Part shown: positions 32,617 to 42,439 of the stretch, one piece after another
Position numbering within the stretch: the stretch's first letter is position 1
How the letters are laid out: each line of letters starts with the position of its first letter
The notes under the pieces: generated by a model
Told to the model about the DNA's origin: nothing
The model's input: only the letters and a program-made list of their open reading frames with translations
The model's database searches: none
Source: Spirogloea muscicola
Taxonomy: Eukaryota > Streptophyta > Zygnematophyceae > Spirogloeales > Spirogloeaceae
Length of the DNA stretch: 47,986 nucleotides
NCBI GenBank assembly: GCA_009602725.1
Contig: WELB01000298.1
Coordinates: 50,613-98,598, forward strand
Reading direction: 5' to 3'
Translations under genes and position numbers: made by a program

Positions 32617-33421
32617 GTTTTGTACGGTGAGTGCCTGAGTGGGGCCCTGTACGTGGAGGACTTTCGGAGGCTCATGGCATTAGCAGGCCTTGGAGCGTGG
32701 GGTGTTGTAACCGAGCGATGCCTGGAGATTAAGAATGTGGACATTGAGCACCAAGTTGGTGATATCAAATTCTACAGCCTTACTGTGCGCGCCATCAAGC
32801 TTCCTCCCACCGACCAGGAGGACATCCTCGAGAACTATGGCCAGGTCGGAATCCTGCCCTTGCCTCTTGAGCGTGTCAGCTCTCAATCTGCTTGGCTTGA
32901 ACAAGCTGTGGGTCAGAAGCAGTGCATGCGATGATAGGTATTACGGATTAATAGCTGTGCCCGGAAGACCATGCGGCGATCCTAATGTCCTGGATCATTG
33001 CCTCCTCTTCTAGGCACTTCTTTAGAAGTCCTTGAATGCTACAAATTGGTCAACGACTCCTGCCTGCTTCTTGCGGTAGCCTTGTCAATTGATGCATCTG
33101 TCACTGGCTTCATGATGAGGTTGGCAGCTGAGCTTCGCCCTTGTCCAGGTGGCGGTCTACGATGGTTCCATTCTTGGGTGTGAGAGTACCTTTGTGCTGG
33201 ATACTGTGCGCTCATTTCCTAAGGACGTGCAAGTCCCTGTGGACGCAGTTACGGCCGCCATGCTGGCATGCTCAAGATACGGGCAAGCGTTCCAGGTCTC
33301 ACCAAAGGGCCCGCACCAGGGCAGGTTCACGGCGTGGAGCAGCGGTGTGGCCTCGGTAGCTGGCTCTTGGACGGGCCCTGCCGCTCTGCCAGGTGGTCAG
33401 TCGGCTGCACGCTGCTGCTGA
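32617..33421 (+). pseudogene. arsM: ArsM/AS3MT C-terminal fragment, right copy
   Basis: Exon 32617-32844 (acceptor CCGCAG) reads VLYGECLSGALYVEDFRRLM, GVVTERCLEIKNVDIEHQVG, FYSLTVRAIKLPPTDQED, ENYGQ. Exon 33149-33421 reads VAVYDGSILGCESTFVLDTV, VPVDAVTAAMLACSRYGQAF, then SPKGPHQGRFTAW and a stop. The order matches the last third of AS3MT (GECLGGALY, VIGDCRFVS, VIYNGGI, ETAAIL). The exons join in phase 0 and are intact, but the N-terminal methyltransferase domain is absent, because the inverted left copy occupies the place where it should be. Either a gene fragment or the 3' exons of a gene broken by rearrangement. Confidence 0.85.
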
Positions 33422-33950
33422 CTCGTCCCCGTTCTGGAGGAGCCTCTGGTGGTTGCTAATTGGACACCACGTGCTACGTCTGCATCTCCTTGGAACTCCA
33501 TCTCGAAATGCATGTGCAACATGGAATGCTCTAGTTATGCAGTCTGCAGCTGAGCAACACAATTCAGGGACTGGACCAAGTCCGACGGTCTTCACTTACT
33601 GCTGACTGTTGTGGCAGTTATCGATGAGTTCTGAGGGTCCTGAAAGCATTGTGTCGGCCGGTGCCAACATTTGTTGGATAAATACAGAAGTAGGAAGTTG
33701 CTCTACCGGATCCTCCCGAAGGGCTTTGACTAGCACACACTGGATACACTGCAACATCGGTGCAGCAGAAAGCATCGTCCTCCATAAGCCACCTTGTCGC
33801 CTTGGCGACGCAAGGAAGACCTCAAGAAAACGAGTCACTTTCTAAGCATAATCATCGCACCAACGCCGCTTCAGCAGCAATGGCGTAATCGCGCAGCAAG
33901 TGAATTGAGGAGTACTACAGCTCCTCTAGAGTCTCAAACCGGTTCCCTTG
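33422..33950. other. 3' flank of the ArsM fragment, nothing else recognised
   Basis: The first about 130 bp are still homologous to the inverted left copy (GGAGCCTCTGGTGGTTGC in both). After about 33560 no gene or repeat was recognised. Confidence 0.5.
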
Positions 33951-34180
33951 ACCGCATGTAGGTGCGTCAGTTAATTGGTCGCAATGGCTGGTTGACCCGT
34001 TTGGCAGCGCTTTTGTCGCCCATCTGCCGTTACCACCATGGCAGGCTTGACCAAAAGTCTGACCGTCTGGCAGAGGCTGCTGCTCTCTAAGACAAGAATA
34101 AAGCCATGCTTTTGGTTAGGACTACCGTGGATTCTGCTGCAACTGCCGCAGTTTCTACTGGCATTAATAGGTTGGTAAGG
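33950..34180 (+). pseudogene. fragment of the rhodanese gene (intron 3, exon 4, intron 4)
   Basis: Resembles 36483-36720 base by base: GGTTGACCCG, GCTGGCAGCG-like stretch, CCATGGCAGGCTTGACCAAA, TGGCAGAGG and a GCTGCAACTGCCGCAG end. The exon (in the intact gene LTKNRDILAEVAARFAKTDN) is broken by shifts and a TAA here. It is followed directly by a LINE fragment. Confidence 0.75.
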
Positions 34181-34184
34181 TGGC

Positions 34185-35215
34185 AGCGGGGCTTCCTCAC
34201 TATGTGGTCAAACGCTCTGCCGATATACAAGTCCCTTCGGCTCTCGGACGACCTGTTTCTTCCAGCGCTGCATCACCACCTCGGCCACCCCCCCCTTTGC
34301 CTTGCTGGCATCCGCCGACGCAAGTGTGGCCATGTTGCCGATAATAAGCTCGCTATAGCTGCGCACATGCTGAGGTGCGTTGAGGGGGGTGAGCGCATTG
34401 CCACAACTTACTCAGATATACTATTGTTGGAAATGTGCGCAAGCGGGGTGTTATCCAGCAATAACGGTGTCCGGCATCATGCCAATCTCCACAAGGCGCG
34501 GCAAACCATGCGTGCAGCGATTGGATGTGGTCGCCACCCCCCGGTGTGGTGGTCCTCGCCAGCTCCTGGACGTGATACTCATGGACGCATACAAGGCTGG
34601 AGCACCCAAGTCAACCGTGCCTGGGTAGGCAACGTCCAGCGTGGAGGGCAAAAAGGAGAGGCGTTACAAGGACCACCTCCAAGACCACTTCTATCCGAGC
34701 GCTATGAATGCTGACGGTGGCTATTGTTGGTCCTCCCTCATCCAGCATCTGGCTTGACTGGTTGACGCGCGTCGTCGAAGTCGGGGGGGCAGCTTGGGGC
34801 ATACTAAGAACGGCTCTTTCAGTGGACGGCAATAGCTGTGAGAGGCCAGCCCCAAAGGAATGTACAGGGTCTGAAAGGGCCGGATGGCGCAAAAAGCAGG
34901 ATACTAGTCACCAAGACGTCAGCAAATGGGCTCTCAATCGATACTAGTCAGTTAAGTGCAAGTCAGAATAAGTAGAGGGCGAAAAAGCGTCACCATGACG
35001 GCACACTAGCATTCCGCAGGCATTAGTTTGCATGTTACAGAATGCGGCTGTCGCTTGATTTGCAGCGCTCGCATGCTTTGTCTATGCATCAACGTGCTGG
35101 TAGTGCTCTCAGTCAAGGCACTGGCTTCCATGGCGGCGCTCCGGCTCCCCAAGTTAGCTTGTCGAATTCGTATGTGCTCACCCGTGGGTACTAACGTCAC
35201 ACTGTTAGCTTTAGC
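34185..35215 (+). mobile_element. LINE family B C-terminal copy, interrupted
   Basis: Encodes, with shifts, the C-terminal zinc knuckle (CGHVADNKLAIAAHMLRC), ISTRRGKPCVQRLDVV, GGPRQLLDVILMDAYKAGAP, and ends near SYVLTRGY. It matches the copy at 20416-21060. A 202-bp insert splits it at 34806-35007. Confidence 0.85.
34806..35007 (-). mobile_element. nested 202-bp insertion carrying the hairpin module
   Basis: The LINE B sequence GGCATACTAGC is split. The left part ends GGCATACT (34798-34805) and the right part resumes after GGCACACT (35000-35007), an imperfect 8-bp target duplication. The insert contains the inverted module GCTGTGAGAGGCCAGCCCC, then AAAGGAATGTACAGG and TGAAAGGGCCGGA. No coding capacity. 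Confidence 0.8.
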
Positions 35216-35337
35216 CACCTTAGCTTAGGTGCTTCGTTTTATGTAGCCTTATCCTTTTTGCATTAGTTTTTGCCGGAACAATGTATCGAGTTTGGCCTCC
35301 CTTCCATATCATGCGCACCGCGCGCCTTATGTTCTTT

Positions 35338-35530
35338 GCACCAGAAAGCCGGTCGAGCCTTAGCTGGTGGCACAAGAGCTTGTCAACTACTGTCCGGTGT
35401 TAGGGCATCAGTTAGCGACCTCTGTGTGCTGACTCGTGGTTACTGAGCGGGTCAGCTTAGCGGCAGGTGATGTACATCTGTCAATGTGCTTGCCTTTTGT
35501 ACTCTCTTTTGTACTTGGCCACACGGGCGC
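35338..35530 (+). mobile_element. LINE family A 5'-truncated copy
   Basis: Matches 42235-42420 of the full-length element: AAAGCCGGTCGAGCCTTAGC, GACCTCTGTGTGCTGACTCG, GGTTACTGAGCGGGTCAGC, and the AATGTGCTTGCC tail. Only the last about 35 codons and the 3' UTR are kept. Confidence 0.88.
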
Positions 35531-35549
35531 TCCATCACTGATTACACAG

Positions 35550-36100
35550 TCCACCTTTCCGGAGGCACAGGAGCTCCGCCCAGACGGCACCCCCAGCCGC
35601 CGGCCGCGGCCGAGCGCCGGTCGCCATGGCGGCGCCCCACTTCGGAAGCGGCGGACTTGGCTCGGAGCTCGCCTCGGCCGGCGCCAACCCATCGTACGAG
35701 GACCGACCTTGCCCACCACCGCTTGCGCAGATGCCTGACGGGCCCATGAAAGCCTCAGGATATCCTCCACCATCGTGGCGGCCTGTGCTTGGGCACGGTG
35801 TCGAGCCCCGTCCGCGCCTGAATAAAGGAGCAGCTCGTGTCTGGTGCTGCTGAGGACCCTCATACTCGCCCCATGCACGACAGCGACTCTTGGGCGGCAG
35901 AGCCCATGCCAAGTAGAGGCAACTTGCCGCTCTACTGACACAGTGTCTCTGCGTCAGGCACTGAGACCGGCTAATACTTTCAGTGCAGGGTGGCAGACTG
36001 CACTTTTTGGCGTGCCTTTGCTGCGCTTGCGGGAGGGATGTATTGCTGGCAGCGTAACAAGAAATGTCCTTTCTCCTCCTAGTTTCCCTTTCTTGCTGGA
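35550..36100 (+). repeat. duplicated aquaporin-like 5' region (exon 1 and intron 1)
   Basis: Similar to 43430-43900, the 5' end of the aquaporin gene. An ATG at 35624 opens MAAPHFGSGGLGSELASAGA followed by NP and GTACG, against [24 protein letters not shown] and GTACT there. Intron blocks such as GTAGAGGCAA, GCGTCAGGCACTGAG and a GGGATG...CTGGCAGC stretch are shared. The region is directly upstream of the rhodanese and may supply its promoter or first exon. I could not find an in-phase splice into rhodanese exon 2. Confidence 0.75.
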
Positions 36101-36120
36101 AGCGGCTTGAGTTTGTGGAG

Positions 36121-37047
36121 CTCCCACTGTGGTGGTGCCGTGCAGCGCGCCCCTCCAAAGTCGTCCCGGAAGCGGTGCGGTGACCATTCGCAGCGTGCCT
36201 GTCAGTGTCGCAAACAAGCTCATGGAAGCTGGCCACCAGTACCTTGACGTGAGGTCAGTGCACTCCCCCTCCCTCAACCCCCCCCTCTCTTCCCCCTTGT
36301 GTTCAAGCCCACTGCCGTTCGGGCGGGCAGCTTCTCCAATACGATGGTGCTGACATCTGCCGAAGTACGGGGGCAACTGCAGATCGGAGGAGAACTTCAA
36401 GGCTGGTCATGCGCGTGGCGCTGTCAACGTGCCGTATTTGCACAGCACGCTCGACGGTGCACTTCCCTCAGAGCGTCCGCCCGCAGGCGTACGGGCAGTC
36501 CCGCTGTCGGGTTGACCCGCTTAGCGGTGCTGTTGTCGCTCATCTGCTGCTGCCTCCATGGCAGGCTTGACCAAAAATCGGGACATCTTGGCAGAGGTTG
36601 CCGCACGCTTCGCCAAGACCGACAACATTCTGGTGGTGACTAACATTTCCATCGATGCTGCTGCTACTGCTGCAGCTGGCAGCTGACACCGACGGCCCAA
36701 TGAGGTGGTGACATGTCCTCACTGGGTGCTGCGGTTGTTGCCGTTGTCACCACTGCAGGGCTGCGGGAGCGGGGGACGGTCGAAAAAGGCAACTTTTGAC
36801 CTCCAGACTGCTGTGTGTCAACCGAGCCCCTCCCACCCCTTCCTCCCCTCCTCCCCTCTCAAGCGCTCTGCCTTGCAACCCATATTCATGTGATGTGAGC
36901 TCGTCAGATGTCATGTAGCTGCTGTACAGCTGATGTGTTTAAATGACAACTTGGCAGGAGGACATGGTGATGGACATTGACGGCGGCTTTGCCGCATGGC
37001 GCGATAGCAGTCTGCCTACTGAGGCCCCGCAGTTGCAGCAGGAATGA
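36121..37047 (+). CDS. single-domain rhodanese (STR/HAC1-like)
   Basis: Rhodanese-fold enzyme; plant relatives include thiosulfate sulfurtransferases and the arsenate reductase HAC1/ATQ1. Exons: one beginning near 36121 and ending 36253, then 36383-36486, 36565-36635, 36759-36812, 36958-37047, all in phase. Visible motifs in order: RSVPVSVANKLMEAGHQYLD plus VR; NFKAGHARGAVNVPYLHSTL; LTKNRDILAEVAARFAKTDN; the active-site loop GCGSGGRS with the catalytic Cys; MDIDGGFAAWRDSSLPTEAP. The last two match the family's C-x-SG-RS and GG-AW-LP motifs. Intron 3 seems to use a GC donor (CAG|GCGTAC), chosen because it alone keeps phase. The N-terminal exon is unresolved; a TGA at 36108 closes the frame upstream. 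A broken partial copy lies at 33950-34180. Confidence 0.9.
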
Positions 37048-37690
37048 GATTGGAAGCCGACGCCCTTGCGGCCTCCGAACATTGGCGGCGATTGCTTAGA
37101 ATATATGCAGATACAAGGCTGCATGTGCCACTTTAGAGATGCTGTTCCAGAAGATCATGCAGAGAGTTCTGCGCTTGTAAGGGTGCTCACAGAAGCTCCA
37201 GCGGCGCCACGCCCTCATATCAGCCTGATTGTCGTTCTGAGTCTAAATGTGTATCCTAGGCTTGCGCGCCATAAGGATCTTGCCTTGGGCGATGAGTAGT
37301 TAGTTCCTCGAGAGAGGAGCCTATTCTCCTGTACTTGCTTGCCCATCGACACGCCTGGATATGTTGGCTGTATGTTCGCGTGTCACTTTTCAAAGTAGGC
37401 AATGCTTATGCAACCGAAAATGAAGGAAGCTGGCCGGCTCTTGCCGGGCACGCGCCTTGCCTTTGTGCAAGGCCAGAAGGCACTGTGCCAATCGCTACAT
37501 GTGTGCACTTTGATCTGAAGACTGTGATGCGAGTTGCTGATTTCTTGCAAGATTGTGAAGGTTTGCCATGATGCGGAGACAAAACCGTGATGTGGCCACT
37601 GTTGTTGGAAGATCAGCAGGGGCAGTCAGTATGTCATTTAGAAAAAGATGAGGTGACACCCAACAAGCGTGTACCAGCTCTTTGTTGTAC
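37048..37690. other. 3' flank of the rhodanese gene, nothing recognised
   Basis: No further exon or repeat was recognised up to an inverted CCCAACAA...TTGTTGGG pair near 37660-37710 at the edge of a LINE-tail copy. Confidence 0.5.
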
Positions 37691-38185
37691 CAGTTCTTTG
37701 TTGGGTGCTTTGAGTGTCAGTGCTTCGCCTGGCCCCCTTCTTCTTGGGCTTCTTGTACTCTGCTCATTCTTTTTTGGGCTGGCTGTTCCAGCCCCTATCC
37801 TCAATGGGCGAGCTCTTTCTCTTTGAACCTTTGCTACTGAGTCCAACAGCTGCGACTACCTCCGCGCGGAGGCGCATCTAGAGGCTGGTGGAAAGCAGGG
37901 CGCCGAGACAAGATACTACAGCTCAGGATGGACCGGAAGCTCATGACAGGTCATGTGCCACAGGTCCAAGTGTACGCTGGAGCAACACATCCTGGTCATG
38001 AGCTTTTTCAGGATTGGCCCCTTCGAGCCTTGTCAATTCTTTTCGGGCTGGCTTCTCACAGCCCTTGCCCCCATTGGGAGAAGAAAGTGCTCGCCAACTG
38101 AGGATAGGGGCTGGAAAAGCCAACCCAAAAAAGAATGAACAGAGTACGAGAAGGGGGCCAGGGGAAGCGCTAAGAAAGTTTGGGA
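37690..38185. repeat. hairpin-module cluster: tail copy, then a facing pair
   Basis: A plus LINE-C-type tail with hairpin is at about 37725-37825. A plus module (about 38005-38085, TTTTCGGGCTGGC then CCCCCATTGGGAG) meets a minus LINE-C tail (about 38085-38185, GAGGATAGGGGCTGG). This creates another inverted pair like that at 25536-25778. Confidence 0.8.
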
Positions 38186-38189
38186 GTGC

Positions 38190-41100
38190 TACTTTCTTCT
38201 TTTGCAGGGGCGCGCGCCCTGCTTAGGGTAGGGTGGGGGGTACTCTTGCCGTGAGCATCTCGGAAACGCACGGGACGGAGGTGGGCGGTGGGGACCGGGT
38301 AACTTCTGCGAGCAGCTTCCTGGGAGTGTGGCCGCGGGGGTCCGAAAGCGTGGGGGGAAATGGAGTGGGCGAAAGCGTGGGGCCCCGGCTCTCCCAGCTG
38401 TCGGGTACAGAATCAGCCGCGGCGGCCCGCCCGGCCGGCCCCGCCTTCCAGAAGCCCCACCCGCCCGCCCGCCCAGCCGACCAGCCCCCAGCTGCCGTGC
38501 CTACAGGTCTCCGCCGCCGTCCGCTGCCCGCTGACTCGCGTGCGCCAGCGCCCCCGCCGGCCCCGACGCCATGCTGGGGGCTGCTAAGAGCCGAGGCGGC
38601 TCGCGCAGCTCTTCGCTTCGGCGCGCCGCTCGCTCTTACGGCACCCGCAGCACGACTGCTGCGTCGAGGGCCGCCACTGCGTCAGGGGCCACCCTGCCCA
38701 TCCTCCCAGCGGCCCCTCCAGCTCCTCTCCCTCCCCCTGCTGCAGCGGGTGCGGAGGCCGCCGCGAGCGAGGGTCGCAGCCCTCAGATTGTGCGCACGCC
38801 TGTGGCGACCACGACATCAACGTCGACACCGGAGCCCGAGTTCCTTGGCGTCGGAGTGTCTGCGCCTGTCGAGCAAGCCCAGCTGCTTGCACATCCAAGC
38901 TCGGCCACCTCGGATGCAGACTCCGAAACTCCGAACATGGACCCGCGAGTTGGCATTGTCGTCAGCCCACCACGATCAAGTGATTCCCCCACCTGGCGGC
39001 CTTTGAGTTTGTTGGCTCTGCTCCGTCCCTCTCCCCCCCCAGCTCCACCCTTGCACTCTCCAGTTCATCCCCCAGTGCCCGCTCCGGAGCCGCCACCGTT
39101 GCTCCCTCTACCTCCTCTGTTACCTCTACCTCCGCCGCCGCCTGCGCGGGTTGTGGAAAGCTGTCATCAAGCCGGAAGCCGCCCTGGACCCGGTCGCCGT
39201 CGGCAGGGCCGCTCTTCTCAACAGCGCCCAGCCCGCACTGGCCTCGGAGAAGCCCCAGCCACGCGGGTCCCCTGTCCGGGCTGCCAGCGCCGTTACCGCC
39301 CAAGAGGATTGCCAGTCCATGCTCGTTCATGCCAGAACCAACGAAACCGCGAAGAGCAGGCAGCAACGTCGCACCTGCCGGGCTCAGCCCGTCCTCCACC
39401 ACCTCCCTCTCCCGAGAGCTGGCACTGGGCAGCAACAGTGGACCTCCTTCCCCTCCTCATCCCCGACGGGCTCCACAACCTCCGCCACATTCCCAAGTGG
39501 GCACGACGTGGGTGCTGCAAGGTGCTGACGCCCATCCTCTCACGCGTGGAAGCTGACCCTCTGGACGAGGCGGCCTGGGCGCTGTACCTGCTCTTCCCCA
39601 AGCTCGTGCTTGGCCCTCTTCCCTCCTTTGGCGTTGGTGGCCGCAAATGCCTTCAGGACAGATTGGCTCGCTTCGCCAGCGGCAAGTGGGAGGAGCTGGC
39701 TCAGCAGCGTGCAGCAGCCGCTCGGGTCGCGCTCTCAGAACGACGTGCACGTGGAGGCACCCGCAACCAGCCCTCTCAACAGTCCATGATTGGCAACCTA
39801 GCGCGTGCAAGACGCTTTGGCAGAGCAGGAGAGCTCTCTCGAGCCGCTCAGGCCCTCTGCCCCGACCCCTTGGCAGCAAACAATGAGGCCACTGAAGCCA
39901 CCTTGCGCCAGCTGCATCCTCCTCCTCAGCACCCTCTTGAGCCCTGGGTTGGCGAGCTCCCCACTCCTCTTGAACTTTCAGCAGATGCGCTCCGCACGGC
40001 CCTCACCAAAGCCCCCCGAATGGTGTCTGGAGGCCCTTCTGGATGGCTCTTCGAGCACCTACGGGACATCTTCCAAAATGGAGACGAAAGAAGCTTCTCT
40101 CTGCTCCTCTCCACCTGCCGGCACATCACCAGAGCCACCATCCCCCCCCGCATCGCCGACGCTCTCAACTCCAGCCACCTGCTGGCCCTGGCCAAGCCGT
40201 CAGGTGGTGTCAGGCCCATCGCCATGACAGAAGTAATAATGCGGCTGGTGACCAAGGCTTTGTGCGGCGAGCTAAAGTCCCAGCTGTCCACCCATTTTGC
40301 ACCCCACCAATTTGGTGCTGGCATGTCCTGCGGGGCAGAGGCCCTCGTCCACGGGATCCGCGCAGCGCTGGATGTCAACCCATCACACATGGTCCTTGGA
40401 TTGGACATAGCCAATGCATTCAACACTGTGGAGCGCAACGCCATCATGGAGGAGCTGCGTGATCACTTCCCCTCCTTAATCCCCTATTTCCTCATGGCCT
40501 ATGGCCGGCCAGGGCGGCTGCTGTGGCGTTCGGAGGAGTCTTGGACGACCTTATGGTCCACAACTGGCACACGCCAGGGAGATCCCCTCAGCCCCATACT
40601 TTTCGCCTTGGCACATTCCCGAGCACTACGGCGCACCCAAAGCCTGCACCCGAACCTCCTCTTCCCCTCCTATGCAGACGACACACATATCGTCGGCCCA
40701 CCGTCAGAAGTCATGGCGGCTTATCCCTTGCTCGTACACGAACTGAGCACAATGGGCCTGCGGGTCTGCCCCACCAAGAACGTGGCATGGTCACCACGCC
40801 CCCTCCCCACCAACCTCCAGCTCCCACCAGGCTGCCAGACCCCTGCCAATGGGCTGGCTGTTCTCAAAGTTCCCCTTGGCACACCATCCCACATTGCGGA
40901 GGACTTGCGTGAACGCCTGCAGCAACACCTTGCCCCCCTTCCCTCCCTTCCCCTCCTCGGAGATCCGCAGCTGGCGCTGGCCATCCTTACTCGCTGCATC
41001 GGTCAACGAGCTGGCTACCTGCAGCGGACAGTCGCCCCAACGGACATGGTGGGCGAGCTGTACAAGGAGTTCGACACCTCCCTCCGGCAAACCCTGGCTT

Positions 41101-42420
41101 CCCTGATTCAACACCCATCCTTCCCCTCACCTTCATCCTCCCTGCAGGCATCCCTTCCCACACGAATGGGCGGCCTGGGCTGCCGGTCACTTGAACAGAC
41201 GGCGCAGGCAGCCTTTCTCGGTTGCTGGCACCAGGTTGCCTCCCTTCTTCCCTTGCGCTTCCCTTGCCTGGCCGGCCCTGCAGCCGAGGTGGAGGAAGGC
41301 TCCTTGGCATTCCAAGTACAACTGAGGAGCATCCGGGAGTCAGCACTCGGCTCCTTCCCGTCCCTACAACCCCTCCTCACCCCCTTCTCAGCGCTTGCTC
41401 AAGCACCAGACAAAGCGGCACAGGCCAGACTCGTTGCGGCAGTTGAGGACGAGCGTCGCAAGGCGTTGAGGACGATGCCGGATATCAAGACCAATCCAAG
41501 GAGTCTGGCACGTCTCACATCGCTCGCAACGCCTGGGGCAACGGATTGGCTCACCACACACGCAATCCACAACGCTTTCAAAATCAGCCCTGAAGCATTC
41601 CGGACGCTTCTCCAGCTGTTCCTGGGCCTGCCCCCGACCTGCCTGATTGGAGTAACTCAGTGTGAGTGTGGCTTCCGTACGGAGGGCGGAGACCTAGCCA
41701 CCCACATGCTGCGGTGTCCCACAGGCCCTGAGGTGGTGGGCGTCCACAATCTCCTACGGGACGCCCTGGCGGGCTTGATGCGCGACGCCGGCTACCGCGC
41801 CATCGTTGAAGTGAGCAATGTAATGCCCATCACCACGGATTCCCAGGGAGGCCATCACCGTCGCACCCTGGACATTGTGGGTGTACAACCTGGCGGAGGC
41901 CCACGAGCTTTGGTTGATGTGGTGGTGACTGAGGCATACAAGAGTTCCGCTTCCACACACATTGCTGGCCACGCAGTGGGAGGTGCTGAGCAGAAAAAGC
42001 TCCGACACTACTCAGACTACCCCCGCAGTGACCACCTCCTCCCGGCCGCAATCGACACTTTCGGCTGCTTGGGTCCTCGCTTCCATACCCTACTCGAGAA
42101 CATAGCGAGTCTGGGATATGCACGACGCGAGGATATGCTCCCAGCCCAGATGGGTATGCCGGCAGCCTATCTGTCATTTCTGCGACGTCGAGTGTCAACC
42201 TGTCTGCAACGAGCTCAGGCGTATGCTCTGCATCAGAAAGCTGGTCGAGCCTTAGCTGCTGGCACAAGAGCTAGTCAATTGCCGTCCGGTATTCGAGCGT
42301 CAGCTAGCGACCTCTATGTGCTGACTCGTGGTTACTGAGCGGGTCAGCTTAGCAGCAGGTGACGTACATTTGTCCAATGTGCTTGCCTTTGTACTTGGCC
42401 ACACATGGCCTCCCCATCTC
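38190..42420 (+). mobile_element. full-length non-LTR retrotransposon, LINE family A
   Basis: Covers a GC-rich 5' UTR (about 38190-38570), one intact long ORF and a 3' UTR starting ACTGAGCGGGTCAGC. Its last about 180 bp recur as truncated copies at 35338-35530, 11176-11240 and 11445-11495. The exact ends and target duplication could not be fixed, because both sides are covered by other repeats. An unbroken ORF suggests recent, possibly current, activity. Confidence 0.88.
38571..42338 (+). CDS. LINE polyprotein: zinc finger, reverse transcriptase, restriction-like endonuclease
   Basis: A 1255-codon intact frame. Residues 1-230 are Ser/Ala/Pro-rich. A C2HC finger (C235, C238, H250, C254: CPGCQRRYRPRGLPVHARSC) is followed by the reverse transcriptase, with KPSGGVRPIAMTE, LGLDIANAFNTVERNA, TGTRQGDPLSPILF and the catalytic YADD at 701-704. 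A C-terminal knuckle CECGFRTEGGDLATHMLRC (C1031, C1033, H1045, C1049) precedes a PD-(D/E)xK-like nuclease: LDIVGV with D1101, VDVVV with D1116, and K1142/K1143 in AEQKKLRHY. The layout, one ORF with an N-terminal zinc finger and C-terminal RLE but no APE nuclease, is that of the R2/HERO/NeSL/Utopia-like superfamily. ATG 38571 was taken as the start because the frame is open from there, but a later start is possible. Terminal residues are SDLYVLTRGY. Confidence 0.95.
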   Translation: MLGAAKSRGGSRSSSLRRAARSYGTRSTTAASRAATASGATLPILPAAPPAPLPPPAAAGAEAAASEGRSPQIVRTPVATTTSTSTPEPEFLGVGVSAPVEQAQLLAHPSSATSDADSETPNMDPRVGIVVSPPRSSDSPTWRPLSLLALLRPSPPPAPPLHSPVHPPVPAPEPPPLLPLPPLLPLPPPPPARVVESCHQAGSRPGPGRRRQGRSSQQRPARTGLGEAPATRVPCPGCQRRYRPRGLPVHARSCQNQRNREEQAATSHLPGSARPPPPPSPESWHWAATVDLLPLLIPDGLHNLRHIPKWARRGCCKVLTPILSRVEADPLDEAAWALYLLFPKLVLGPLPSFGVGGRKCLQDRLARFASGKWEELAQQRAAAARVALSERRARGGTRNQPSQQSMIGNLARARRFGRAGELSRAAQALCPDPLAANNEATEATLRQLHPPPQHPLEPWVGELPTPLELSADALRTALTKAPRMVSGGPSGWLFEHLRDIFQNGDERSFSLLLSTCRHITRATIPPRIADALNSSHLLALAKPSGGVRPIAMTEVIMRLVTKALCGELKSQLSTHFAPHQFGAGMSCGAEALVHGIRAALDVNPSHMVLGLDIANAFNTVERNAIMEELRDHFPSLIPYFLMAYGRPGRLLWRSEESWTTLWSTTGTRQGDPLSPILFALAHSRALRRTQSLHPNLLFPSYADDTHIVGPPSEVMAAYPLLVHELSTMGLRVCPTKNVAWSPRPLPTNLQLPPGCQTPANGLAVLKVPLGTPSHIAEDLRERLQQHLAPLPSLPLLGDPQLALAILTRCIGQRAGYLQRTVAPTDMVGELYKEFDTSLRQTLASLIQHPSFPSPSSSLQASLPTRMGGLGCRSLEQTAQAAFLGCWHQVASLLPLRFPCLAGPAAEVEEGSLAFQVQLRSIRESALGSFPSLQPLLTPFSALAQAPDKAAQARLVAAVEDERRKALRTMPDIKTNPRSLARLTSLATPGATDWLTTHAIHNAFKISPEAFRTLLQLFLGLPPTCLIGVTQCECGFRTEGGDLATHMLRCPTGPEVVGVHNLLRDALAGLMRDAGYRAIVEVSNVMPITTDSQGGHHRRTLDIVGVQPGGGPRALVDVVVTEAYKSSASTHIAGHAVGGAEQKKLRHYSDYPRSDHLLPAAIDTFGCLGPRFHTLLENIASLGYARREDMLPAQMGMPAAYLSFLRRRVSTCLQRAQAYALHQKAGRALAAGTRASQLPSGIRASASDLYVLTRGY

Positions 42421-42439
42421 TTAATATACACGCATTTCC

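Noticed and set aside
38233-39006. A 257-codon ORF overlapping the LINE start, as a possible ORF1
   Set aside because: Low-complexity Pro/Arg/Ala sequence in a shifted frame over the Pro-rich N-terminus of the LINE ORF; no gag, RRM or zinc-knuckle features.
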